DNA of 49,675 bases from an uncultured Flammeovirgaceae bacterium (lineage in GTDB: Bacteria; Bacteroidota; Bacteroidia; Cytophagales; Cyclobacteriaceae): positions 1 to 49,675 of the forward strand of contig CAKZYJ010000100.1 in the NCBI GenBank assembly GCA_937884755.1, written 5' to 3'. The notes beneath the pieces are model-generated. The model ran no database searches. It saw only the letters and a list, made by a program, of their open reading frames with translations, and was not told the DNA's origin. This document shows, in pieces, positions 26,801 through 34,005 of this stretch (position 1 is its first letter; each line of letters starts with the position of its first letter). A program made the position numbers and the translations under genes.

Positions 26801-27449
26801 TGTAGGTGAGGAAATTGGACAATTAGCCGGATTTGGCTACCGTCGTGATGATCAAGGACGTCAGGTATTTGGTGGTAACGGTGTGGCACTTCGTACCGCC
26901 GATTTAGTGAATTTTGGTTCAGCACTGCCTAATTGGGTAGGAGGTATTACGAACTCTTTCAACTACAAAGGTATTAACTTCTCTTTCTTGATAGATTTCA
27001 AGTTGGGTAATCTGATGATGTCTGGTACAAACTTTAACGCTACCCGCCACGGGTTACATAAAATGACGTTACCAGGGCGTGAAGGAGGAGTTATTGGAGA
27101 CGGAGTGAATGAAGCCGGTGAAGTTAACACAGTAGCGGCTGATCCTCAGACCTACTGGGAAGTTGTTCGCTCCCAGCAACTGGTTGAGCCAATTGTGTAC
27201 GATGGTGGCTACTGGAAGCTACGCCAGATCACGCTGGGGTACGATTTTACCCGCTTTTTGCCGGAAAACTTCTTTGCTACTGGGGTAACATTAAACTTCG
27301 TTGCTAACAACGTATTTATTCTCCAGAAATGGGTTCCTAATATTGATCCTGAGTCTTTTGGATTCTCTTCCGATAATCTAGTAGGACTAGAGTCTACCGG
27401 ACTCCCTACTACTCGTGGACTTGGCTTCAACCTAAATGTTAAATTCTAG
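23838..27449 (+). CDS. susC: SusC/RagA-family TonB-dependent receptor with STN domain
   Basis: A 1203-residue outer-membrane transporter. After a signal peptide (ending near VEAQ, residue 35) there is an STN signalling domain (about 60-115: LTDVLQSLQKTYGASFMYEKH), which contacts FecR. Next are the carboxypeptidase-regulatory-like domain (about 172-250: GTVTDEDNAPLPGVNVLVKN) and the plug (NALQGKIAGVNI, IRIRGQSSISGQNNPL, AAAALYGSRAKDGVIMITTKKG, a SusC signature). A long beta-barrel ends in an aromatic-rich strand. Starts at 23859 or 23865 are also possible; 23838 is the longest and overlaps fecR. With SusD it imports a substrate too large or scarce for porins, driven by TonB. Substrate is not deducible from sequence. 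Confidence 0.96.
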   Translation: MIFTLNPMSMFIKQLQKLIFAFGLLGWLSLPTVEAQLIASSQPTTSQQETDPLQSQKKRQLTDVLQSLQKTYGASFMYEKHLVEDQQVTEQLDNSTDLEENLNRILKTTSLRYKKINSATYVIVAEESDEVIKQLPKQPIKNGVSKNDLMVSASSDINLMTSRSFAFSKNKDVERDITGTVTDEDNAPLPGVNVLVKNTTIGTITDIDGNYRLTVPDDATTLVFSSVGYSQQEIEINGRSTVNLSMVPDVTELGEVVVTALGIEKDSRTLGYATSTVDPEEFTVNRTPNVMNALQGKIAGVNISSLGTGPGGTSKIRIRGQSSISGQNNPLIVINGVPIDNTNFGTNPRGGDPNALGNNGNGFTSDGGDGLNSINPDDIENMTVLKGAAAAALYGSRAKDGVIMITTKKGKGAKGIGVTYNLNYTNEQPLDFTDYQYEYGQGENGVRPTSPNPTSGQWSFGERIQPGMTQILFDGVEVPYVAQRDRIDKFFRNGQNVTNTISIAAGGENGNLNLSLSNLSSQGIVPNNKFTRRTINLGFDYELSRKLSVTGAINYSNEYNQNPPNVAQQDNTIPVALYNMANTMPLDLLNEKKFNDEGNEFVYSRFRNRTNPYFTLSEQFQDVRRDRIFGNIALKYDLTDWLYVQGRIGQDYWSRDQSGNNYPTGQASRPAAPEGFVNGTFTQEARRFREINADILINGYREFGDFGLNVSLGGNQMYRRSDRNFVEVDDFVIRDLYTVQNGRVKNPIYNLAERGVNSLYASAELSYKDLFYLTGTFRNDWFSTLSPENRSISYPSISASYVFTESFNTSPGWLNFGKLRAAYAEVGSDTDVQPYSDVLFYGVNANLFANPAGNLQPVASINGNTVPNPNLRPMRANEAELGLELQMFDNRVGLDVAVYQKTTSDQIVSSQVSDGSGFVNTLINTGESRTRGLEFLVNLVPVQSEDFQWSISFNGMYNITKVLSLQTEEEGETILVGRHVFNGFLRQIVGEEIGQLAGFGYRRDDQGRQVFGGNGVALRTADLVNFGSALPNWVGGITNSFNYKGINFSFLIDFKLGNLMMSGTNFNATRHGLHKMTLPGREGGVIGDGVNEAGEVNTVAADPQTYWEVVRSQQLVEPIVYDGGYWKLRQITLGYDFTRFLPENFFATGVTLNFVANNVFILQKWVPNIDPESFGFSSDNLVGLESTGLPTTRGLGFNLNVKF

Positions 27450-27460
27450 TAATTCCGATT

Positions 27461-28999
27461 ATGAATAAGCTCAATATATTTCGTTTTTTACCGGTGCTAC
27501 TGCTACTGGTATTCGCTTGTGACGAAGGCTTCGATGAACTGAATACCAATGAGACTGAGGCTACTGAAGTTGATCCGGTATTTCAGTTAAATGAAGCAAT
27601 CATCAACATGTCGTATCCCAACTCTCAGTTGGTGTACGACCTGGGTATTATCCAGCAGATTATTACCCCCAACTCTGGTGTACTTACCGGAGCAAATTTT
27701 AACCAGGATAACCGAAATACTACCGATGATATGTGGGTTAACTTCTATCGTGGAGTAATCCGTAATACCCGGGATATCATCAGCCGTGTAGAGGAAAATC
27801 CTGCTCGCTCTAATTTGCTCAATATGACGCGTATCTTGCAAGCTCACGCGTTTATGTTATTAACCGACACCTACGGTGATATTCCGTATTTTGAGGGTGG
27901 AAAAGCTTTTACTGAACAAATTCTGTACCCAGCCTATGATGCTCAGCAAGATGTATACGCTGATATCTTTAATGAATTAACTGAAGCAGCGGCTGCTTTA
28001 AACGCATCTGGACAAATAGAATCGGCAGATGTGCTTTACGGTGGAGACATTGATCTGTGGACAAAGTACGCTAACTCGCTTATTCTGCGCGGTGCTATGC
28101 GACTTACAAAAGTTGATCCAGGTACTGCTCAAGCGCGAGCAAGCCAGGCATTTCAAGCTGGTGTTATTACTGAGAATTCTGAAAATGCGGTTATCCGACA
28201 CGATAACAATTACCGAAACGAAACCGGACGTATCTTGAATGCGACTGAAGCTAATAATTACTACTTGGCTGGTCCTTTTGTAGAATATCTGCAAGAAACA
28301 GATGATCCGCGGCTGAGAGCAATTGCCGTGACCTACGTAGGGGCTGCTTCGGGTCCGGAACAGGTATTGGGACCTGATGGAAACGGTACAAACGATCCTG
28401 ATGTGCATATTGGTATGCCGATGGGTAATAACGACGAAACCGCCCGGCAAGCAGCAGCTGCTCTTGGATTAGCTAGTTTTTACGAGTTTGCGCAGGCAGA
28501 TCGGGAGCGAGTAGTAAAGCAAACTGCTCCTATGTACTTAGTAACGGCAGCTCAATCTCTCTTACTCTTATCTGAAGCTGCTAACCGAGGTTGGATTACT
28601 GCTTCGGCGTCAGAGCTTTATGAAGCGGGAGTACGAGCGCATATGGAGAAGATGGCAACTTACGATGCAAATTCTACTGTTCCCGAAGAAGAAATCGTAG
28701 AATACATCTCGAATAATCCACTAAATGATGCCACGGCACTTCAACAGATTAATGATCAATATTGGATTGCATCATTTCTTAATGGGCCCGAGGCTTTTGC
28801 CAACTTCCGGCGTAGCGGCTTTCCCGATCTTGATCCGAACCCGTTTCCCGGGCAGGATCTTACTTCTGAAGAATTCATTCGCCGGCATACGTATCCTTCA
28901 GATGAAATAATTGTAAATCCAGAAAATGTGAACACTGCCATTAGCCGCCAAGGTCCGGATATACTGGATACTCGGGTGTGGTGGGATGTAGCACAATAG
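27461..28999 (+). CDS. susD: SusD/RagB-family outer-membrane substrate-binding lipoprotein
   Basis: A 512-residue protein beginning 11 bases after the SusC gene. The lipobox is LVFAC with lipidated Cys20, followed by acidic residues (DEGFDEL), which in Bacteroidota favours surface exposure. The helical TPR-like core is evident: LLNMTRILQAHAFMLLTDTYGDIPYFEG, QQDVYADIFNELTEAAAALN, YGGDIDLWTKYANSLILRGAMRL. These match the SusD-like 2 branch. It caps the SusC channel and captures ligand at the surface. Together with SusC it forms the entry of the catabolic locus downstream. Confidence 0.94.
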   Translation: MNKLNIFRFLPVLLLLVFACDEGFDELNTNETEATEVDPVFQLNEAIINMSYPNSQLVYDLGIIQQIITPNSGVLTGANFNQDNRNTTDDMWVNFYRGVIRNTRDIISRVEENPARSNLLNMTRILQAHAFMLLTDTYGDIPYFEGGKAFTEQILYPAYDAQQDVYADIFNELTEAAAALNASGQIESADVLYGGDIDLWTKYANSLILRGAMRLTKVDPGTAQARASQAFQAGVITENSENAVIRHDNNYRNETGRILNATEANNYYLAGPFVEYLQETDDPRLRAIAVTYVGAASGPEQVLGPDGNGTNDPDVHIGMPMGNNDETARQAAAALGLASFYEFAQADRERVVKQTAPMYLVTAAQSLLLLSEAANRGWITASASELYEAGVRAHMEKMATYDANSTVPEEEIVEYISNNPLNDATALQQINDQYWIASFLNGPEAFANFRRSGFPDLDPNPFPGQDLTSEEFIRRHTYPSDEIIVNPENVNTAISRQGPDILDTRVWWDVAQ

Positions 29000-29080
29000 T
29001 GATTCATTCTTCTTGACTCGGAAAGACTAATTCCTGAGTTACGAGATAAAACGAAAAAATACAGCAACCTTTCAACCATT

Positions 29081-29110
29081 AAACTTCCGGAGTTTTTCTT
29101 CGGAAGTTTT
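29081..29110 (+). terminator. Intrinsic terminator after susD
   Basis: AAACTTCCG (29081-29089) and CGGAAGTTT (29101-29109) form a perfect 9-base-pair stem with an 11-base loop, followed by T and CTC. It sits 82 bases after susD and 20 bases before the RraA-like gene. It may end or attenuate transcription of the uptake genes so that the enzyme genes are expressed at a different level. Confidence 0.65.
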
Positions 29111-29129
29111 CTCTAAAGTATTCTAACTT

Positions 29130-30077
29130 ATGAATCGACAACTATTTTTCTGTCTTGCTGCTTGCTCACTGTTTATGGTTTGTGGAAGTCTGCTTCACGC
29201 CCAAACTATCTCAGTGGAGCATATGAAACTTTACACTCCCGAATGGGAAGGAGAGCGGTTTGAAGATGGTCGTCCGAAAGTTGCTGACGACGTTTTGGAG
29301 CGAATGAAGCTGGTCACTCACGAAGAAGCCTGGGCAGTCATGAAAAATGCTGGTTTTCGGCATCAGTACGAAGAAGGCTGGCTATGTATTCATCCGGATA
29401 GTACGCTAATTGGTCGAGCATTTACAGCCATGTTCATGCCAGGGAGGCCCGATGTTTATAAATCGCTACTGGACAAAGGTCACGAAGAAGGCAGGATACG
29501 CGGACAAAATGCCTGGCCGATTGATGAACTGCAACCGGGCGATGTATACGTGGCTGATCAATTTGGAGCGCACGAAGACGGTCCTACAATCGGCGATAAC
29601 CTGGCAAATGCCATCTATGCTAATTCCGGCAACGGAATAGTCTACAATGGAGCCATCCGCGATATTGAAGGTCTGGAAGAACTACCTAAGTTCACCTCCT
29701 TTGTTCGAAGTTATCATCCCTCTCACCATAACCCTAGCCACGACCAAAATACTACTCTGATGGGAATTAATGTGCCGATCAACATTGGGTCGGTCATGGT
29801 GGTTCCGGGAGATGTAATTTTAGGTAAAGACGGCGGAGTATCGGTCATCCCGGCTCACTTAGCCGAAAAGGTGGTAAAGACTTCGGAAGTAGTACGTCTG
29901 CGGGATATGTTTGGTCATTTACGGCTTCGGGAAAAAAAGTATACCGCCGGACAAATCGATTCTCGTTGGAGCGATGAAATTGAAACTGATTTTTCCCGTT
30001 GGCTAGAGGCTAACATCGATCAATTACCAGTACCCCAAGAGCAAATTCAAGAACTACTAAAAGAAAGAACCTGGTGA
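29130..30077 (+). CDS. Exported RraA-like protein, possible pyruvate aldolase (copy 1)
   Basis: A 315-residue protein with a Sec signal peptide (hydrophobic residues 5-22, cleavage near LHAQ). The conserved RraA/HMG-CHA-aldolase core is present: QLQPGD-type turn ELQPGDVYVADQFG, then GDNLANAIYANSGNGIVYNG and AIRDIEGLEEL, with Arg177 and Asp178 forming the catalytic/metal-binding RD pair. Class II aldolases of this fold use a divalent metal to split hydroxy-keto acids to pyruvate; other family members only inhibit RNase E or have no activity. A signal peptide rules out an RNase E role in the cytoplasm. It is about 100 residues longer than classic RraA, with N- and C-terminal extensions shared with the copy at 31578. 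It lies directly before an enolase-superfamily gene. Confidence 0.82.
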   Translation: MNRQLFFCLAACSLFMVCGSLLHAQTISVEHMKLYTPEWEGERFEDGRPKVADDVLERMKLVTHEEAWAVMKNAGFRHQYEEGWLCIHPDSTLIGRAFTAMFMPGRPDVYKSLLDKGHEEGRIRGQNAWPIDELQPGDVYVADQFGAHEDGPTIGDNLANAIYANSGNGIVYNGAIRDIEGLEELPKFTSFVRSYHPSHHNPSHDQNTTLMGINVPINIGSVMVVPGDVILGKDGGVSVIPAHLAEKVVKTSEVVRLRDMFGHLRLREKKYTAGQIDSRWSDEIETDFSRWLEANIDQLPVPQEQIQELLKERTW

Positions 30078-30080
30078 CAA

Positions 30081-30186
30081 TAGTGTTTAAGCGTTATGGT
30101 GTTTTAGTGTTATTGAAACCATCAGAACTGGGTTTCTAAATGCAAAAGCACTCTAACACTTCGCACTTTAACACAATAACACTATA
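30081..30186. repeat. Multiply self-complementary short-word repeats
   Basis: The 113-base gap is built from GTGTT/AACAC words. AGTGTTATTG (30107-30116) is the exact complement of CAATAACACT (30175-30184), and ATAGTGTT (30081-30088) of AACACTAT (30179-30186); GAAACC and GGTTTC (about 30116-30136) make a smaller inner stem. It could fold as a long hairpin in the mRNA between the RraA-like and enolase genes and protect or separate the two messages. Confidence 0.5.
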
Positions 30187-30190
30187 ATTT

Positions 30191-31465
30191 ATGCAACAAC
30201 CATTCAATCGTCGCTCGTTTATCCAGAAAGGGTTGGCTTCGGCTGCCGGATTAAGTTTACTTACAAATTTCGGTAACGATCTTTTTGCTGCTGTACAAAA
30301 GCAACGTCTTTATTCCGCTCCTTCTGATTTACAAATTACCGATGTGAAATGTGCCTATATCCGAAATGGGCATAGTCTGTTTGTGAAGGTGTACAGTAAC
30401 CAAGATATAGTGGGGCATGGAGAAGCGGTTGACGCCACGCCTGGTACCTACTATCTGGTCAAGATGATGGGCGATCGGATTAGAGGGAAGAATCCACTGA
30501 ATGTTCACCGAATTTTTGAAGATGTACGGCGACGGGGTTTCTTTGAAGGTGCTCAGGGGGGAATGTACATTTCAACTCTAACTGCAATTGAATCTGCACT
30601 ATGGGATTTGGCCGGAAAGGCATTGAATGTACCTGTTTATCAGCTTTTGGGCGGTAAATTCAGAGACAATATTCGGGTATATTGCGATACGGCTAGTAGC
30701 CGAGAAAAGCCTGAGATTATGGGGCAGCGAGCCAAAGAGGTGGTGGATGAGTACAACTTCACGGCAGTAAAGTTTGATATTGACGATCCTAATGATCCCA
30801 ATAAATATGATCCATATAACTGGACGGTCGGACCAGCTGAACTTCAGCGGATGGTGGATCAAATCACAGCAGTGCGCGAGGCGGTGGGGCCTAATGTAGA
30901 TGTTTGTGTGGATATGCACGGGCGCTTTGACATGACTTCCGGCAAACGAGTTGCTAAAGCGATGGAACCGCTTAAGCTGATGTGGTTAGAAGAACCTATT
31001 CCCGCCGAAAATGCGGAAGCCTACAAATACATCACCGAATCAACGAGCACACCTATTTGCGCGGGTGAGAATCACTATTTGGCCTACGGTTTTCGTCCGC
31101 TTTTAGAAATTGGCGCAGTTGATATTATCATGCCTGATTTGCAAAAAGCTGGTGGATTAGGAGAAGCACAGCGGATAGCTAATCTTGCTAATGTGTACTA
31201 CGTGCCGTTCGCTCCGCATATGGTCGCATCTTTTCTAGGCGCAATGGCTTCAGCCCACGTTTGTGCGTCTATCCCTAACTTCTTAATTCTGGAATGGCAA
31301 ATTTATTTCCATACCAATCCAATGTTTAAGGAGATTGTCAATTATGAGGGCGAAATGATTGTTGATGGCTACATTCCGTTGTCGGATAAACCGGGTATTG
31401 GAGTAGAAATCAACGAAGAGGGGCTTAAGAAATACGCCGATAAGGATATGCCTTTCTTCACATAG
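30191..31465 (+). CDS. Tat-exported enolase-superfamily acid-sugar dehydratase-like enzyme (1)
   Basis: A 424-residue mandelate racemase/muconate lactonising enzyme-type protein. The N-terminus is a twin-arginine signal: NRRSFIQKGLASAAGLSLL. The metal ligands Asp241, Glu267 and Glu293 are spaced 26 residues apart, as in the superfamily. Lys194 lies in a K-x-D motif (AVKFDIDDP), and the Asp316/His343 dyad is in MPDLQKAGG and FAPHM. The stretch Asp241-Met-His-Gly-Arg resembles the D-x-H-G-R of D-galactonate dehydratase, suggesting dehydration of an aldonic acid to a 2-keto-3-deoxy acid. The actual substrate is unknown. It differs clearly from the three relatives downstream, which form a tighter group. 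Confidence 0.85.
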   Translation: MQQPFNRRSFIQKGLASAAGLSLLTNFGNDLFAAVQKQRLYSAPSDLQITDVKCAYIRNGHSLFVKVYSNQDIVGHGEAVDATPGTYYLVKMMGDRIRGKNPLNVHRIFEDVRRRGFFEGAQGGMYISTLTAIESALWDLAGKALNVPVYQLLGGKFRDNIRVYCDTASSREKPEIMGQRAKEVVDEYNFTAVKFDIDDPNDPNKYDPYNWTVGPAELQRMVDQITAVREAVGPNVDVCVDMHGRFDMTSGKRVAKAMEPLKLMWLEEPIPAENAEAYKYITESTSTPICAGENHYLAYGFRPLLEIGAVDIIMPDLQKAGGLGEAQRIANLANVYYVPFAPHMVASFLGAMASAHVCASIPNFLILEWQIYFHTNPMFKEIVNYEGEMIVDGYIPLSDKPGIGVEINEEGLKKYADKDMPFFT

Positions 31466-31532
31466 ATCACAGGCGAGTTGTAGTTTCAGTTTGCTTCAAT
31501 TAACTTATCCACTTTCACTATCAATTTTCCAT

Positions 31533-31560
31533 TATCCACCCCGGAGCGCATCCGGGATAA
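31533..31560. repeat. GC-rich REP-like hairpin
   Basis: CCCGGA (31540-31545) and TCCGGG (31551-31556) form a perfect stem with the loop GCGCA, flanked by TTATCC and GGATAA, which are also complementary. It lies in the 112-base gap before the second RraA-like gene, preceded by short-word TATCC/TTTCC repeats. It is not followed by T residues. It resembles a repetitive extragenic palindrome, or an mRNA-stabilising hairpin. Confidence 0.4.
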
Positions 31561-31577
31561 ACTTTTCAATCAGCACT

Positions 31578-32504
31578 ATGCAGTATTCGTTTATTTTTCT
31601 GTTACTCTTTAGTCTCATCAGCCAGTCAGTCCTCGCTCAACTACTGACGCTCAACCGGGATGAAATGGTCAAACTAACCAGTCAGTGGGAAGGTGAGCGC
31701 TATCCGGATGGTCGTCCTAAGGTGCCCGATGATATTCTGGAACGAATTAAAAATATTTCTATTGAAGAGGCCTGGGCCAGTATGCGAGGTGAAGAGTACC
31801 ACAATCAGTTTGAAGGCGACTGGATGATGATCCACGAAGATCAACCCATTGTTGGTCGAGCTCTAACTGCGCAGTATATGCCTACTCGCCCCGATTTCGC
31901 CGATGTACTTAAGGCGGAAGGCGAAGCCGACGGTAGAATTGGAGGCATGAATTCCTGGCCCATTGATGAGCTACAACCCGGTGATGTTTACATTGCCGAT
32001 GGCTACGGAAAAATAGTAGATGGAACGTTGATCGGCGATAATCTAGGAAATTCAATTTATTCCAAATCTGGCAATGGTGTCATCTTCGATGGCTCATTAC
32101 GAGACCTTGAGGGTTTAGAGAAAATTGACGGTTTTAATGCTTTTGTGCGCGGTTGGGACCCTTCATTCATTAAAGATATGACCTTGGGTGGTCTAAATAC
32201 TCCCATCCGGATTGGTCGGGCAACGGTTTTGCCGGGTGATGTGGTACTGGCTAAGCGAGAAGGAGTTATTTTTATTCCAGCTCATATGGTTGAAGAGGTG
32301 CTAATAAACGCCGAATTTATTGCCTTACGCGATAAATTTGGACATATGCGATTGCGGGAAGGGACATATACTCCGGGCGAAATTGATACTCGCTGGACCG
32401 ATGCCATCAAGCAGGATTTTTTGAGCTGGCTAGATGATAACCCTGACGAAATGCCTATGTCTAAGGAGGAATTGGATCAGTATCTAGAAAACCGAACCTG
32501 GTAA
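31578..32504 (+). CDS. Exported RraA-like protein, possible pyruvate aldolase (copy 2)
   Basis: The frame is open from 31491, but ATG 31578 is chosen since it gives a clean signal peptide (MQYSFIFLLLFSLISQSVLAQ region) and leaves the upstream palindrome non-coding; the product is then 308 residues. It is a paralogue of the copy at 29130: both have EGERxxDGRPKVxDDxLER near the start, GDNLxNxIYxxSGNG in the core and end in RTW. The RD pair is Arg175-Asp176 in SLRDLEGLEKI. The proposed role is metal-dependent cleavage of a keto-hydroxy acid in the periplasm; this is inferred from family and neighbours. It ends three bases before the second enolase-superfamily gene, indicating tight coupling. Confidence 0.82.
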   Translation: MQYSFIFLLLFSLISQSVLAQLLTLNRDEMVKLTSQWEGERYPDGRPKVPDDILERIKNISIEEAWASMRGEEYHNQFEGDWMMIHEDQPIVGRALTAQYMPTRPDFADVLKAEGEADGRIGGMNSWPIDELQPGDVYIADGYGKIVDGTLIGDNLGNSIYSKSGNGVIFDGSLRDLEGLEKIDGFNAFVRGWDPSFIKDMTLGGLNTPIRIGRATVLPGDVVLAKREGVIFIPAHMVEEVLINAEFIALRDKFGHMRLREGTYTPGEIDTRWTDAIKQDFLSWLDDNPDEMPMSKEELDQYLENRTW

Positions 32505-32507
32505 TCC

Positions 32508-33977
32508 ATGAAAGAAGCTATAAAAAGACTACTCCAACTACCAGAGCTTGGCCAGGAAAAATCTAATACTGAACCAGACAGCGAAATTACGAAAGAAGGT
32601 GGTCGCCGGGACGCCGGTCGCCGGGATTTTATGCAGAAAGCAGCCTTCGGAGGGCTTTCGTTGGGGGCCTTCATGAATAGTCCTATCGACGAAACTATTC
32701 GCTACAGTAGTCAGAAGGTAAATCGTTTCTCTTCACCCACCGAGTTGAAGATTACCGATATGCGTATTGCACAGGTAGGGAACGTACCTTTGTTGCGTAT
32801 TGATACGAATCAGGGCATTTACGGGCTAGGAGATGTTCGAGATGGAGCTGACAAGCGCTACGCGCTGTTCCTAAAAAGCCGATTGCTGGGTGAGAACCCC
32901 TGTAATGTAGAAATGCTTTTCAAAAAAATTAAGCAGTTTGGTCACCACGGCCGACAGGGTGGGGGAGTTTCAGGAGTGGATATGGCCCTTTGGGATTTAG
33001 CCGGGAAAGCCTACGGTGTACCCGCCTACATGCTTTTTGGGGGGAAATACCGAGATAAAGTCCGGATCTACGTGGACACACCCACGGTTAATGATCCCGA
33101 TCAATTCGCTCAGCGTATGAAAGACCGGGTTGATATGGGGTACACCATTCTGAAAATGGATGTGGGTATCAGACTGATCAAAGATATTCCGGGCGCCCTT
33201 ACTAATACCGAGCCCTGGGGCGAAATGCGGGGTTGGAGTGACCGGGAAGTAACCAGCTATGCTCAAACTATGCACCCCTTTACCCGAGTGCAGGTTACCC
33301 AAAAGGGTATTGAACTGCTGGTAGAATACGTGGCCAAAACCCGCGAAAAAATCGGCTACGAAATACCTCTGGGCATTGACCACTTCGGACACATGGGGGT
33401 GAATAGCATGATAAAACTCGGCGAAGCCCTGGAACCCTATAATTTATCCTGGCTAGAAGATATGATTCCCTGGGAGTATACTGATCAGTGGAAAACGATA
33501 ACCGATCGGTTGGATACTCCCACTATGACCGGGGAGGATATTTACCTCGAAAAGAACTTCCGCAACTTATGCATGAATAACGCGGTGGATATTGTTCATC
33601 CTGACCCCGGTAGTGCCGGTGGCATGCTGGAAACCAAAAAAGTAGGTGACATGGCCGAAGAATACGGGGTCGCCATGGCCGTTCACCATGCCGCATCACC
33701 TATTTCTTTCTTGGGAACGGTTCACGCAATTGCCGCTACTCAAAATTTCATTGCCCTGGAGCATCATTCGGTAGACAAAGAATGGTGGGACAGTCTGGTG
33801 GACGGTATCGATAAGCCTATCGTTCAGGATGGATACGTTAACGTACCCGAGAAGCCCGGCATCGGAGTAGAATTAAATGAGGAAGCCGTGAAGGAACATC
33901 TTGCCAAAGGGGAGAAGTACTTTGCCCCTACCGAAGAGTGGAACGAGCTACGGTCCTGGGATCGCATCTGGAGCTAA
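32508..33977 (+). CDS. Tat-exported enolase-superfamily enzyme (2)
   Basis: A 489-residue enolase-superfamily protein starting three bases after the RraA-like stop. The N-terminus carries about 31 polar residues, then the twin-arginine motif in duplicate: GRRDAGRRDFMQKAAFGG, produced by a 15-base tandem repeat (32601-32626). Catalytic residues: Lys216 in ILKMDVGIR (K-x-D), metal ligands Asp291 (GIDHFGHM), Glu317 (WLEDMIPW) and Glu343 (TGEDIY), Asp366 (HPDPGSAGG) and His393/394 (AVHHAASP). The D-H-F-G-H signature is shared with the two following genes, not with the enzyme at 30191. It is likely an acid-sugar dehydratase or epimerase; substrate unknown. The C-terminus WNELRSWDRIWS is characteristic of this subgroup. 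Confidence 0.86.
   Translation: MKEAIKRLLQLPELGQEKSNTEPDSEITKEGGRRDAGRRDFMQKAAFGGLSLGAFMNSPIDETIRYSSQKVNRFSSPTELKITDMRIAQVGNVPLLRIDTNQGIYGLGDVRDGADKRYALFLKSRLLGENPCNVEMLFKKIKQFGHHGRQGGGVSGVDMALWDLAGKAYGVPAYMLFGGKYRDKVRIYVDTPTVNDPDQFAQRMKDRVDMGYTILKMDVGIRLIKDIPGALTNTEPWGEMRGWSDREVTSYAQTMHPFTRVQVTQKGIELLVEYVAKTREKIGYEIPLGIDHFGHMGVNSMIKLGEALEPYNLSWLEDMIPWEYTDQWKTITDRLDTPTMTGEDIYLEKNFRNLCMNNAVDIVHPDPGSAGGMLETKKVGDMAEEYGVAMAVHHAASPISFLGTVHAIAATQNFIALEHHSVDKEWWDSLVDGIDKPIVQDGYVNVPEKPGIGVELNEEAVKEHLAKGEKYFAPTEEWNELRSWDRIWS
32601..32626 (+). repeat. 15-base tandem repeat duplicating the twin-arginine motif
   Basis: GGTCGCCGGGA occurs at 32601-32611 and again at 32616-32626, separated by CGCC, a 15-base period that keeps the reading frame. 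It encodes residues 32-40 GRRDAGRRD, giving two consecutive twin-arginine pairs (33/34 and 38/39). The related proteins at 34006 and 35568 have only one pair, so this copy is a recent slippage-type duplication. Confidence 0.8.
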
Positions 33978-34005
33978 TTTTTTAAACCCTAAATATCTAA
34001 CTAAT

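Noticed and set aside
27998-28450. 150-codon open frame on the minus strand
   Set aside because: It lies inside the SusD gene and has low-quality composition; shadow frame.
31491-31577. Longer N-terminus for the second RraA-like protein
   Set aside because: The upstream part is repeat/palindrome DNA and the ATG at 31578 gives a proper signal peptide.
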